From Ancylostoma caninum (Eukaryota > Nematoda > Chromadorea > Rhabditida > Ancylostomatidae), in assembly GCA_037903475.1 (NCBI GenBank), contig JBAJFG010000404.1, forward strand, positions 124,001-188,000: a stretch of DNA of 64,000 nt. Reading direction: 5' to 3'. Of this stretch, positions 1 to 11,544 are shown in pieces; within the stretch, counting starts at the first letter, position 1; every line of letters begins with the position of its first letter. The notes beneath the pieces were generated by a model. It searched no databases and was not told where the DNA came from. It worked only from the letters and a program-made list of their open reading frames with translations. A program made the translations under genes and the position numbers.

Positions 1-1003
1 TTGTGAGATTGGAGCGCTATACCTGAAATGGGCTTCGCTATTGGATCTCTGCGATTGGACGACCCCTAACAGAAAAGAAACTGTCCTATATGTGTGGCTA
101 GCAAAGGAGATCACGGTCCGGAAACTCTAAAATTCCGCCTTGACTCCGTAGCCAATGTGGGATTGCAAGGTTTCTGTCCAAAGCACTCTCTTGCTCGTCG
201 CAAATGGAGTGCAGTTTCCATTGGGTTAGGGAGTTGATGAGGAACACTCGCGAGGAATGCAAATTCCCTCAGGTGGTGCGCTACCTGGTGTGAATTATAC
301 GTGAAGTTTCTTAGGTCCACCCCTGGCTCCGCCCAAAGGCTCCTTAAAAATTGGGGCTCGGAAATGGGGTTTGTCACCAGTCTTGCATGGAATCGCGTAC
401 ACCGTTGTGATCGCCAGCTCCTGAAGATTCTTTTCACATTGAGATCTCAGAAGCGGTCTTGAGGTCGGAAGCTGCCTTTTAGAAATGACGACGTGGAGGA
501 AGGAATCTCAAACTATGCACAGCACTATACGCTTCCTAGCTAGTAGCGTCCGAATCGGAAGAGGAACTGTGACTTCAAAACTTAGCGCATGTTAAAGGTA
601 AACGACACACAAAAGTGACAAAAAAGCTATAATAGAACCAACCGCACAGAGGAACAGCACAGCGAAGGCAACGAGTTCGGCTGCACAGCGCTGCACGCAC
701 GTGACAACGGCGTGGGAACTACCGTAGATCAATTTGCGCGGTGGGACTCCGGAAGCGGACCAAAGAAGCGAAGAGCACAACAACTTTGAAAAAAAGATGA
801 ACTGTTCGATAGTAACATGCTTGTCAGAGGGATAGTTGCAGTTATTTGTTAAGTACATACATGCATAGTAAGACGCCGTGATGGCCAAGTTACTTGAGGG
901 CGAATTCACGATGCTTACATGGGTGTTGTATGGAAACAGAAATCTTGGCTGACGTAAGAATTCACAAACAGCTTTATACTGCGGAATGCTCCGACAATTT
1001 CAG
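1..1003. other. Region upstream of the first receptor exons, no secure gene
   Basis: Two minus-strand open frames (437-111 and 909-592) lie here. The first resembles nothing I recognise. The second ends in a hydrophobic run that looks like one membrane segment, but no partner exon was found. On the plus strand near 809-850 there is weak similarity to the TM2 exon of the 11.5-kb paralog (a V-T-C-L stretch), interrupted by a stop. The first two exons of the following receptor should lie here or further upstream but cannot be read cleanly. Confidence 0.4.
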
Positions 1004-2512
1004 GGTCGTAGGCAACATATGGCCACCACTAGTTCTTGTGCTAATGGGCTTGGACCGCGTTGTCGCAACAGCTGTGCCAATTTTGTACAAGAAACATCTC
1101 GGAAACAAGTAAGCTAGCTTTTAGTATGAGGATCAAAAATGAGTTAAAACAAATTCGCTGCTTTCAGGGGTATCTACTCTTGCATATTCAGCATATTGTG
1201 CGTTATAGTGTTCCTGATTGCTGGTATGGGCCTTGCAATTAGGCACGACTGGGACGGCGTACAGAAGTTTGACTGCGGTATGTTGTTATAGTTCTGAAAG
1301 CTGGAATGGGGTAACGGGAGTTCCGTAGTTCTTGGCTCCGGCTAAATCCCAGCACTTTTCCTCTCCGGGCTTGATTTCGCTTTTGCGATTCTTGTCCACT
1401 CAGAAAATCTCTTTTTTGGCACCGGGACGGGGTGTGGCGCGTCATACCTGGAAGGGGGTGTGGCCAAGCTCCAGGATTGGTCAGTTCAGCAAACAGACCA
1501 ATAGCAGGGACTATCAGCACCGCCCATTCCAGGTAAAACGCTCCACTCCCATTGGAACATCCCAAGCTTTGGAAATTGCGAATTCACATGGATCCTGTAT
1601 GTGGTAAATCCGAGAAGCATATGTTATCATGTTTGAATTTTAGGTAGGAAGGCGACGTTCTCCATCACCTTTGTTAGATTTATTTACGTTTGGGAAATGA
1701 CCGGATATGCTGTCTCTTTAGTTCTCAATGTAATTGCATATCTGAGAGCGTTGAGCATAATAACATTCCCGTAAGTTTTTATGATGATTAGGCTCTTTAA
1801 TGAGCATCCAACCGAAGTTCTTTTTCACGAAAGTCATTGCTACCTCGATGAATGAGATCTTTGAGCTCTTCTTCTCTCTCTCGTCTCTTTTGTTTGAGCT
1901 ATTTTTTACTCGATTTTCAGAGCCATTCGCGACCAGCTGAAGCGTATACGCATTACGCTCGCCCTCGGTGTGCTGTCAACTGTCCTCGTGGCCATTCCTA
2001 ATTTCAAATCGCTATTCTATGATCAGCTCCGCTTTGTCAGTTCTCCTCCAGTCCATAAAATTTGGCTAATTTATCCTCACAAATATTGCAGGCCGGCATG
2101 GATGAGTGGGTGTCACAGATTGTCAACTGGGCCAGTGTCTTAAATTCGTCCATTAACATTGTCGTCTATATCTTGCTGTATCGGGAATTTCGCGACGAGT
2201 TCATCACCATGTTCGGATGTACGTGCTTTCAATAATCTCCTTATTAGTGTTTCAGCCTTAATCTAACGGAAAAAAGAGGTTAAAAATCTCCTTGAGTCAT
2301 ATTTTCGGCATTCGAAAAAGTCCATTTTCCATGACCAGAACTTCTTCTAATAAAAATCCAATAGAAATTCATCTGTACATATTTATCTACTCATTCATAA
2401 ACATTATGGTATTTCAGTGTCGAAATGGCTAGGTTACCTAGTGAAGAGCCGCAAGAGCCGTCACACTTCCGCACCGACGATGCAGAGCGTTCGACAGTCT
2501 TCGCTGAAATGA
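1004..2512 (+). CDS. Nematode serpentine chemoreceptor (7TM GPCR), TM3 to C-terminus, N-terminal exons not found
   Basis: Six exons join in phase: 1004-1108, 1168-1277, 1644-1770, 1921-2035, 2092-2218 and 2418-2512 (TGA). They encode an IWPP segment leading into TM3 with an LDR motif at the DRY position, TM4 and an extracellular loop ending in DC, TM5, TM6 (LVAIP) and TM7 ending in IVVYILLYREFR, then a basic serine-rich tail. The first four exon lengths (105, 110, 127, 115) and the phases match exons 3-6 of the paralog at 11.5 kb, so the model is secure. Worm receptors of this type are expected in sensory neurons. The family resembles Srsx/Srx-like groups but I cannot fix it. The exons for TM1 and TM2 are not visible in an open form just upstream, so the gene is either 5'-truncated or its start lies outside what I can resolve. 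Confidence 0.8.
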
Positions 2513-4245
2513 ACAAATTTTGTCTTTAGTTCGTTATATTTTGGTGGCACTATGGCTGGTTTTATGCTGAAAGCGTCGCACGCAAAAGTATGGTGCTATC
2601 TTCAAACACTCGCTGTAAACTTTTTGCCTCTAGAGCTACTAGGTTTTCTGTCAGAGCAACAAAAAAATCCACATTCACCACACCCACAAGAGATTGCAAA
2701 ACGCATAAGTCGATGTAGTGCAAAAAAAAAAGAAAAAAAAAACAAGGACCCAAATGTTAGAGCAGATTTCCCATGAAAAAAAGAGAAATATTACAGAAGC
2801 AAGGTGTAGCCGATTTGGCAATAGATGAGCGTTCTCGTACTGTACACATACAATTTCTTTGTATTGCCCTTTAGGATCTGTTTACATTGACGTGATTTCT
2901 AACTTTCTGTTCTCCTTTATTGTTTTTCCTAAATCTTGTATAATAAAGCTTTCTGTGAGCGAAAGCATAGCATTTTCTCTTTATAATAAAACAGGTTCTC
3001 TTTTCCAACATCAGCAAATGCCAAGCGAAAATAAAGGACGATGACTTACGACTTCCCAGTAGAGAGAGGTCAGTAACAGTTGTGAATCAAGCCTTATCCA
3101 AACTTACTCCTCACGACGCGCCAGCTTACACTGACTCGGTCAGTTTTTAGTGCGCGCAACAGTCTGCCTCCGCGGCGGGACTCACCAAATTTCAAGGGGA
3201 TCATCTACCTGCCGATTCAAAGCCAAGGAAAGCGGGACCCCGATTTCTTAGATTTCTCACATGTTTCGCGCTCATCCCTGTTGGATGTGAGTTCTGAGCT
3301 AGTTGCGAGGTATTCTACGACCCGGATAACTTGCGGATAACGGATTGACCAAGAATGACCGGATGACGAATATCGGATAACTGTAGGTGTTCCGATGCTA
3401 CAAAACATCACCATCTTCAAGATTTTTGGTCATAACATTAGTTAGCGTTGTTGATATTCCCACAAGTAAATAATGATTCTGAGGTTAATGCCACACATTG
3501 TCGGGCAACACAGAAAATCTGGACAGGAGCTGTTCTTTCTCCGCTAGTACTAGCCTGTTTTACCTTCTGCTACCTCATTTCAAGATTCTAAACCACTAAC
3601 GGATGCAAAACGCGCTGGAATGAGTAGTACAATGACTTTTCTTGAAACGGAAGCTCTTCTCTGTTCAAATAGTGGGGAAAGAGCCATTAGCTACATTTAT
3701 AGTTAGGCGGGTAACCGCGTACGGATAATCTGCCCATCCCTGTTCTCAGCCCTCATTCCCACACTATTCCAATGAAATTACGTGACTTCTAGCACACCAC
3801 CTTTTTCGTTGCACTTTTTGCACTTCTGCTTTCCAAGTACGTGAATTTTTTTTCCGTTGAGTTAGAAGATAATTTCACATGTCCTCGTTTTCTTGTGAAA
3901 AGCACGGGATAAAAAATTATGTTTGCGAGAAGTTCTCAGCCAGGCTGTGGGATTTCGTCGCGAATGATTGAACTTCCGAGAATCAACATCACTCTCTTAC
4001 TACTGACAGTCTGCCCTCTATATTACTACATTCTTAAAGTTGTTTTGTCAGTAGCTTTGATCTAGAAAGCTTGAAGAAGTTTCAGTCCTACGTCATCGTT
4101 TTGATACAGGTACAAATTGGGTCGACTTTCTGAGGAAATTGCAGCATCTATATTAGGTTGCTGTGAAAAAGATTCTGAACTTTCAAACCGGGAACCTTGG
4201 TCTTTTTTTTTCATTTTTGGCTTAAATTCCTCCTCCATCCAGCTG

Positions 4246-4281
<36 letters not shown>

Positions 4282-5404
4282 ACAGCCACTCTTTTTCTCC
4301 TCTTCGGAGATTATCCAAGTGTATTCCTTTGCAAAAATTGCTCTCCGACTGTAACATGAGATAGGTAGCAGCCCGATTTCTAGGAACGATGAAGTGGAGG
4401 AAGGATTTTTTAGAACAAAGCATAGCTTAATGTCGGTTCAAGCATTACAATTCTGGAGATCTCAAGATCCTGCTAGGTTATGGGTTGAAATTCGACGTCG
4501 TCGACGCCTTCTGAGAACATTTGTGGCTGGAGACCTGAACAGACCCCTCCCTTCTTTTTCTTGCTAGGTTTAAGTGCTTAATAGAATTCCGTTAGTTTTT
4601 GCTTTTTCAACAGTTTTATAGCTTTGAAACTCTGTTAATCTAGTGTATTGCATCAATAGTACGCCTTACGCTCGTATGGTGTAAATAAATAAATAAATGA
4701 GAGAATCTGTCATGAGTATTCGTCATGCCTAATTGCCTCCAGTCTTCCCTGGTTTTTTTTTTATCTCAGAGTTATAATACCTGTAAAAGTTCTTGAATTT
4801 TCTTTCAACAGTTCTTGAATTTCTTGAATTTTCTTTCAAAATTTGCCCAAAAGAAAGGAAAAAGCAATTTAGATTCAACCCGACCAGAACAGGTGACAAC
4901 GGTACGCAAAGGACCTTCCTGGAAGCACTCGATAGAAAAGAAGGATGTCATGTGTTCGATTCTCATGTGCCAGCTACAAAAACTTCGAAAATAATACTAT
5001 GAACGTAGCGAGCTCCGTATCGAAGTTTGAGCGAGCATGAAACAATAAATTCGAACAATAAACTGTAAGTATAAAATAGTCAGTAAAAATATCGAAAATA
5101 TCGAGAACAATAATGCGCCAAGAGCATAGCACACCCAATATGCCGTGCTACTGCTTCTGCTGGTAAACTTCCCAGCAGGTGGTTTTCTTCCTGGCAATGT
5201 CTACTCCTTGTCATATATAAGGTGACCGCGTCAGATGTTCAATGTGTGAAGAAGGCGTTCTTCGCCACAACTACCTAACAAAACGCTAGCACAATGTATA
5301 AGCCTCCTCAGGAGAATTTCTATTTTGAGAATTTCATTTAATAAGCTTTCCTCATGAGAAGTTTCCTACGTCGTATCCTCGTCAATTTAGCTCCGTTAAC
5401 GTAA
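2513..5404. other. Intergenic DNA, mostly AT-rich, no gene seen
   Basis: Several short open frames occur but none has splice partners or a recognisable motif. AATAAA-like signals lie near 2940 and 2985, too far from the receptor stop to assign. A CT microsatellite is at 4251-4278. I see no RNA gene or transposon ends. Confidence 0.5.
4251..4278. repeat. (TC)n microsatellite
   Basis: Fourteen uninterrupted TC units, flanked by pyrimidine-rich sequence. On the opposite strand it reads as an RE-repeat in a spurious open frame. Confidence 0.95.
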
Positions 5405-5914
5405 CTAAATCGAAGAGGATTCGACGTAGGACATTTCAGTCAACTCATTCCTCATTTCCACGGAAATTTTCACCTCTGAATCAAGTCGTATACCGTGTAA
5501 TCGGTTGCGGAAGACGAAGAACTGCCACCTACCGAATTGCGGAAACATGGCCATGCACGATGTTGTGTCGATGTTCGTGTCGAGTTTTTGGTGTCCTCCC
5601 GTGCCAGCTTCCGTAGGTTCGATCACTTGCAAATAGAGTTCTAGTAACATAGATATGAGGAAAAGATGAAAGCTATCTGAGACAACGTAGTGAGTGATTA
5701 GTACGGATAACATGAAGAATACAACCAACGTACATGTATGTCCGTCTGACATCCGCGTGACGGGACCCACGGACCCACTAACGACGAGAGTTGCGCAATT
5801 AATCGCGTGACAACAACCACTTCGTTTTACGTGGATTTCGAAGAACTTTCGCGCTATTTCATCGTCAAATATGAGTTCTGTGTCCCTTAAAACCCTGGAG
5901 TGAGATCTCCGCAA
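5405..5914 (-). other. 169-codon open frame, unknown
   Basis: This is one of the longest uninterrupted frames of the window, but the product has no motif I recognise. It has one hydrophobic stretch in the middle (residues about 62-95). Its 5' part overlaps the left edge of the segmental duplication. In the second copy (about 24.6-24.8 kb) the corresponding frame is shorter and differs, which argues against a conserved protein. No splice partners were found. It could be repeat-derived. Confidence 0.25.
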
Positions 5915-6843
5915 TTAGGATTTCCGTGAAAGCTGTGTTAATCGTCTGACCATTTATGCTGTTTCATTGTTTCATATAGCCCTCATCATTCGATGATACT
6001 TCAGGTTACGTCACCGTTACCTGGCCCGCAAAGGAGAGAAGCCCGATTTGGCTAAGGTCAACTCACTCGTGCATACGCTCTCAGCCAGAAGCGGGTCTTT
6101 TTGTCTATGATAAAGCTATCCACTGGACCGCTCTTTGTGACTTTTGTACGGACAAACCAATGTTCCAGAGTTTCGGTACCCAGACCAATAGCAATGCAGC
6201 TGATTACATGTGGGTAAAATCGCAAATTACACATGCAGGGCGGCCATTTACGAAGGTGTCCGATACGTCTCTTTAGATATGAAATGGTTTTAGGCTTTTT
6301 TTTCTAGAGGTCTGCCTTATTTCCTCTAGCCGCATCAATTTCCTGAATAATAGCATGGTCGACGTCTACTTCTACTCCAGTGATTACTGATACAAGAATT
6401 AGCCTTGACTATTCAGTAATGAATTCACGAGTTCTGTTTCGTCTGCTACTTTGTTCTAGGGCTTTTACAGCCTTTTTGAGATCATCGGACCCTCATGGTA
6501 TAATGAATGAACTAACGATTGTATAAAAGGGCTATTCTACAGATCGTCTATTCAGATTTTCTAGAAACCTTCATCAAAGTACGAACGATATTTTTTTGGC
6601 GAATTTGTCTGTTCTCCTTTCTCGCTTGAAGTTGCTCGCCACCGTGTGTTTTCCACATCCGTTCATTCCACCAAAGGATAACTTTTGGCGAATTTAACCT
6701 ATTTGTGACAAGCGGAATCTCCTTCTCCTCAATTCAAAGAAATTTTGAATACAGATCCCACTCTGTGAAATAAAAATTCGTTTCATTTGCAGATGTAGCC
6801 AATCCATAGCTCACAATCTTTGATCTGATGATCCATCTTTCAG

Positions 6844-7690
6844 GGGTGGTAGTAAACCTACTGGAACTGTCAGTTAACGATGAACATTAACTGGCAGCTA
6901 ACTCTCAGCTTACGGGGAACTGCGGGAGAGTGTTATAAGCTTTACTGGAACAAACATTGTTCTCCAAGTATGATGCTTAAATATTATGACGAAACGGGGA
7001 CCATACTTGCAGGTGAACTCACAGTTCGAAATCGAACTATGAGCTCACCGTCACGCTGAACTTGCTGCCAGTATGAAACGACGAGGACACCGGGAGCGAA
7101 AGAGTGTGCAGCGCGCGAGACGCAGACGGCGGCCTCATCGTTTCGCGAAAAAGTCCTCCAGAGGACTTTTTGCTCATAGTTTGGGTTCACCGTTGTAGCC
7201 AGTCGAGCGTGCACTGACTCCTTTTCGGTGAAGACGCATTTCCGGGCGCACGCAGCTGATCGATGTTCCCACTGTCTCGATCACCATGACCTTCCGCAGG
7301 AGATCATCAATGACTCCGATTTCCTGGTGGCTGATTTTGACAGCTGAGCCCTACACCTTCCCAGATTAAATCCATCATGTTTTATGGGCACGTAATGACA
7401 TTTGTGAGCTTAACACATCAGAGTTAGAATACGCGGAAGAGATTCACTGTCCGCTTGGGGTATAACGATCACATAAGGATGGTTCAGAGGTATGTCAGCA
7501 TACTTCGGGGACAACGAGTATCCAATCTGTGAAGGTTCAAAACCTCTAAGGGTTTGAAGGTTTTGCAAGAGCTTCATCGCTCAAAGGACGCAGTTGTCAC
7601 TTAGCTCCTAGCTAGTTGATGGTTGCAAACCAGAGCTGACAGTTCACTGCGACCTCCTGCTCATCGTTTCCAGGAGGTTTACCACCACCC
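6844..7690. mobile_element. 847-bp TIR DNA transposon (non-autonomous) with 3-bp target duplication
   Basis: The left end GGGTGGTAGTAAACCTACTG pairs with the right end read in reverse complement, GGGTGGTGGTAAACCTCCTG, and the match continues a few bases (about 23 bp, two mismatches). The element is flanked by CAG at 6841-6843 and CAG at 7691-7693. The second copy of the duplication has an empty site with a single CAG at 25736-25738. A 3-bp duplication fits PIF/Harbinger-like elements among others, but the terminus does not prove the superfamily. The internal open frame on the minus strand (7214-6984) is not transposase-like. Confidence 0.88.
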
Positions 7691-7693
7691 CAG

Positions 7694-9960
7694 CTCTTTT
7701 CAACAGTGGGCTGTAGACTAAACATCGACCCGCCAGTAATCTCTGCATGTACGTTGTTACCTGTTGCTAATAAGGAGTATATTACCTTTCCATGTTATTA
7801 TCTCTGCGTTATTTATCGCCTGTCTGCTCCCAAACTTGATGCCATTTAAGGAAATTTTCAATCCTTCTTATCTGCATACGGATGACTAAACGCGAAGAAA
7901 CAAACAGCCAGCAATCCTTTGCAAGATTTCATAGTCTGATTTACGTAACATCTTTCCGTGTCTCTGATAATTTTATTAAAGTCATAGGGCACAAGAGATT
8001 AGGTATTTTCTGCAGGTGCTACGCCCTGTATTTCATTAAAGCCTCGACTCCGAAGAAAAAAAAACAACAATTCAAAACGTACGCTCATGATGTGGTTCGA
8101 ACCCTCGACCCTTCGCCTAACAGTCCAGTAACTTCTTCACTCGACCTCTCCGTTGCTGACGCATATGGTGATGTAGTGGAATTTCTATTTTTTGATCCCG
8201 CGGGCAATAGTGAAATATATACGCCTTCTCAAACAAAGATTCAAGCCAGATAGGTTTTGTTCCGATCTGCGAGCCGAACCTCTTGCACCTCCCTTGTAAG
8301 ATGTTTTTCATTACTAGTTTTGAATTTTTCTCCAGCTATGCTTCTGTTTTAGCACCTTCTACTGGGTTTTATACTGTTCGAAATTAAGCGCGAGCTTGAG
8401 TTCTAGAAAAGTTCACGTGTCTGTCTACATAACCTTGATAATACTGTATTATATCTGCCAGCAGGTGTTAGTGTAGTATTACTAAGTCTGTCTCTCGTCA
8501 TTGTTACCAGAATAATCTTGATGTGCTTAGCTTCATAGCATAAATCATTCTCTACGTAGGGGAAAAAGCACCTGAAAGCACAATATTTATTTCATGCGTA
8601 TTCAGGTGAGTCAAAAAACTTTTTCAGACTCCTAAGAACATCATCTCCAAGGGGCTTGGACACATTACGATCTTATTCATTCCCTCATTACACCTCGAGG
8701 ATGTGCCACTAGTACATATTGAAATGAAATATCAGAGAAAAAAGGCGCAAGACTTAGAGCTGGAGACCTAACAAACGCTAGAAAACAAACTATGGAAAGC
8801 ACTGTATAATTACGGATGGAACTAAGAGCAACATACTAGGTCGAATCGAAACTATACGCTTAAACAGAAAACATCGGTAGATACGTTTTGGAGTATGTAT
8901 CTTGGAAATGGACAGACCAAATGTTTCATTTTTGATCACTTTTGAATTATTTCCTTCGTCAATGAAGAAGAATCAACAGAAGAGTCAACAAGGGTTTTTT
9001 TTGCTGTTGAGGAAGTGCGTCGTAGTTGCTAATTCAGAACACTAGTTAATAAAGTTGGTTGAAAGCTTTTGATCAGCCTGAATAAAGTTTTTCTGTATAT
9101 TGCCTTAACATCTTTAGAAATATGTAGAAATAAATATCCATAACCAAAATGTATGTCCATCACAACTAAGTTTTTTTCGTGGAGAAATGTGGTGAAATAA
9201 AAGAAAACTTCAATGGTCGACCTTCACGCCCACAATTTCCACATTTCTTCAATTCCTCTTTCACCTAGGAGTTGATCAGCTGAAAGATTCATACAGCACC
9301 TATTTTGGTCCGAAAACCCTGTATTCCAGTTTAAACCTTTCAGAATTTTTGTATCTCTCCTCTGGTTAGATTCCTGCGATAAATAGGTAACCGTTCTTCC
9401 GCTTCCGCTTCAGCTCTACACTAGAAAAACATATCTATGTATATCCAACAGTATTCTTTGTTGATACGTTCCACTTCAATCACTTCCCAGTGCTTTTCGC
9501 TTTCCTTCAAAACAATCCTTAGCCCATTCTTTTAACACCTCAAAAAATGGTCTGAGGTATATGCAGATGCACTGCATGTACCTGATAGCATTTTAGCAAT
9601 GCAGGCCAGCCTGCACTCCAGTTCAGGTCACTGTCCATAGCGAATTTAAATTGTTTGTCATGTTATTATTGTTATTGTTTGTTATTATGTCTTTGAATGA
9701 GATATTCATCGAGTAGTGAAGTTTTTCCCAGCTAGGGAACTCGTTAACTAAAAGGGCATAGAATCAGAGTCGTATTAGTATATTGTCCTCACTCTATACT
9801 TGGAGGGAAACCAGAAGATGACGACTGATCACGCGCAGTATCCTTCTGGTCAGACGGGGAATGCTCCCGTTGAGGTTCAGTCCCAGACATTATTCTCGGT
9901 CACATGACGTTTATGGTTATCAAGTAGCCTCTTCATAAACCCAACAAAGATTTTAAATTT
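7694..9960. other. Duplicated non-coding stretch
   Basis: This DNA matches 25739-26456, 27606-28130 and 30143-30750 in copy 2. Open frames at 7882-8253 and 8311-8117 are not conserved in frame between the copies. A tRNA-like block is annotated separately. Relative to copy 2, about 1.1 kb is missing at 8415-8424. No gene seen. Confidence 0.5.
8085..8172 (-). repeat. tRNA-like block (B box), possible tRNA-derived SINE or tRNA relic, copy 1
   Basis: On the minus strand the sequence contains GGGTTCGAACC, a B-box match, preceded by a region resembling an A box. The paired acceptor stem is poor, so this is not a working tRNA gene. The counterpart in copy 2 is at 26108-26185. Confidence 0.35.
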
Positions 9961-11005
9961 GTGGAGATTGACACATATACTTCGAGGCTTCGAATGATTA
10001 AAACGTCAAGTTTATGCATCCTCTCCTTTCTTGCCCTACCATCCTACTTCCTAAATTTTTGTGCATATGTATATAACAGGCTCTATGTTGAATTATTGCG
10101 CAATAGAAAAAAATACATCGTTCGGAAAATCGTTAAAAAATTATCTCTTCAGCTGGCGATAATGGTAGACTCTCTTTGTTTTCTTTTGTTTGTTGGTAAT
10201 TTCTTGCTGTTGCCCCTGTTAGTTTGTCTTTTATCTATGGTGTACCATGCATATACGTTGATTAAATAATCGAATGGAATATTTCTTAATGCTGCAGTTC
10301 TGGATCTGATTTCATAGCGACTTTGTTTTTCTGCACAGGATGAGAAATTTGTCCAAAATTTATTCGGTGAGCTTCCGGTATTCGGCGCCTTCTTCAAATC
10401 ATAACGAAACTGTACAACATATACGTTACAATGCGACAAACTATGTGGTGATTGTTTTCATTCCTTCAAACAAACAAAAAATATCTTTTGTTGTACTCTT
10501 TTCTTCCTAGGTGGAGTTGTTCTTCAAAATTAGCGACAACCAATAGTCCTCCAAACTGCCAATTGCCCTTCCATTACTAACAGTCGCAGCTTTGCAAGCA
10601 TCAAGACCAAGCTTTTACGAGCTCTGCTATTTCGAGACGTACCCACAAGTTGGCAAAGATTGTACCGTGTTGTGATTACGTTGTACCTTTACCAGGTAAC
10701 CAAAAAGCATGTGTTGCAAGCGACTACTGTACTGTTTGCAGTTCCACGAGGTTCCACGGACGTAGAATCAAACCGTAATTGATCCGAGAATAGCTGCCGC
10801 ATATACCGTGTATGGTAATAAGGATAAGTTTCACCTAAATCAATCCATTTTTATTGCGCATTTGTTGAACATCTTGTCATTCTGTTGAAGATCTTACAAA
10901 AATCGAAAGATTACAAAGATAAAACCAGAGAAGTTGAAGTAATATTTGAGTTATTAGATCGTACGTTCGTGAATGGTCCAGAACGCTTCTAGCGCTTCGA
11001 AGTAC
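9760..11005. other. Copy-1-specific segment of about 1.25 kb
   Basis: Copy 2 jumps from the equivalent of about 9755 directly to the equivalent of 11006 (near 30768). The segment is therefore either inserted in copy 1 or deleted from copy 2. I found no terminal repeats at its edges. It contains a hydrophobic 102-codon open frame (9961-10269), with one or two potential membrane segments, no splice partners and no recognisable family. Confidence 0.5.
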
Positions 11006-11544
11006 TCCATTTCTATGCAAAGGTTTCCGAACCTCAATTCTGTGCTCATCACTATCAGCTATGACCTCTAAAGAGGGAGAGTCAATTATGATTTGTTGCA
11101 ACTGCAGCGTAATTTACAAGGTGCGCTAAAGACAAACATAACCGGTTGATAAAATGGAAGAAAGAAAAAAAGGAAGATATTATATGTATAATTGTCACCA
11201 TCTAGTTCAGTGACGATTGTGATCATCGTTCTCAGCCATGAAGATTCCTCCTCAGATAGCGGCAAAGGATTAGAAAAAAGGAGATGAGGTGTCGTATCGG
11301 ACGCTACCTGCTCTATAGGTTTTACATAACTATACCTCCGTTTTTTTGTTGCAATCTGCTAAAAATCATGAAAATCTTGCCATTCTGTCGTCAGCATCCG
11401 ATTCTCCATGGTAATTTGCTCCTTCGTCTCTTTTACATCCTTAGCTTTGTACATAGTTTTTCTTTCCTCGAACACATTGAGAATTTCTTCAGATTCATTA
11501 ATCTTCGACATCAACGTTAAGGATACCTCGAGCAATCCTCGAAG

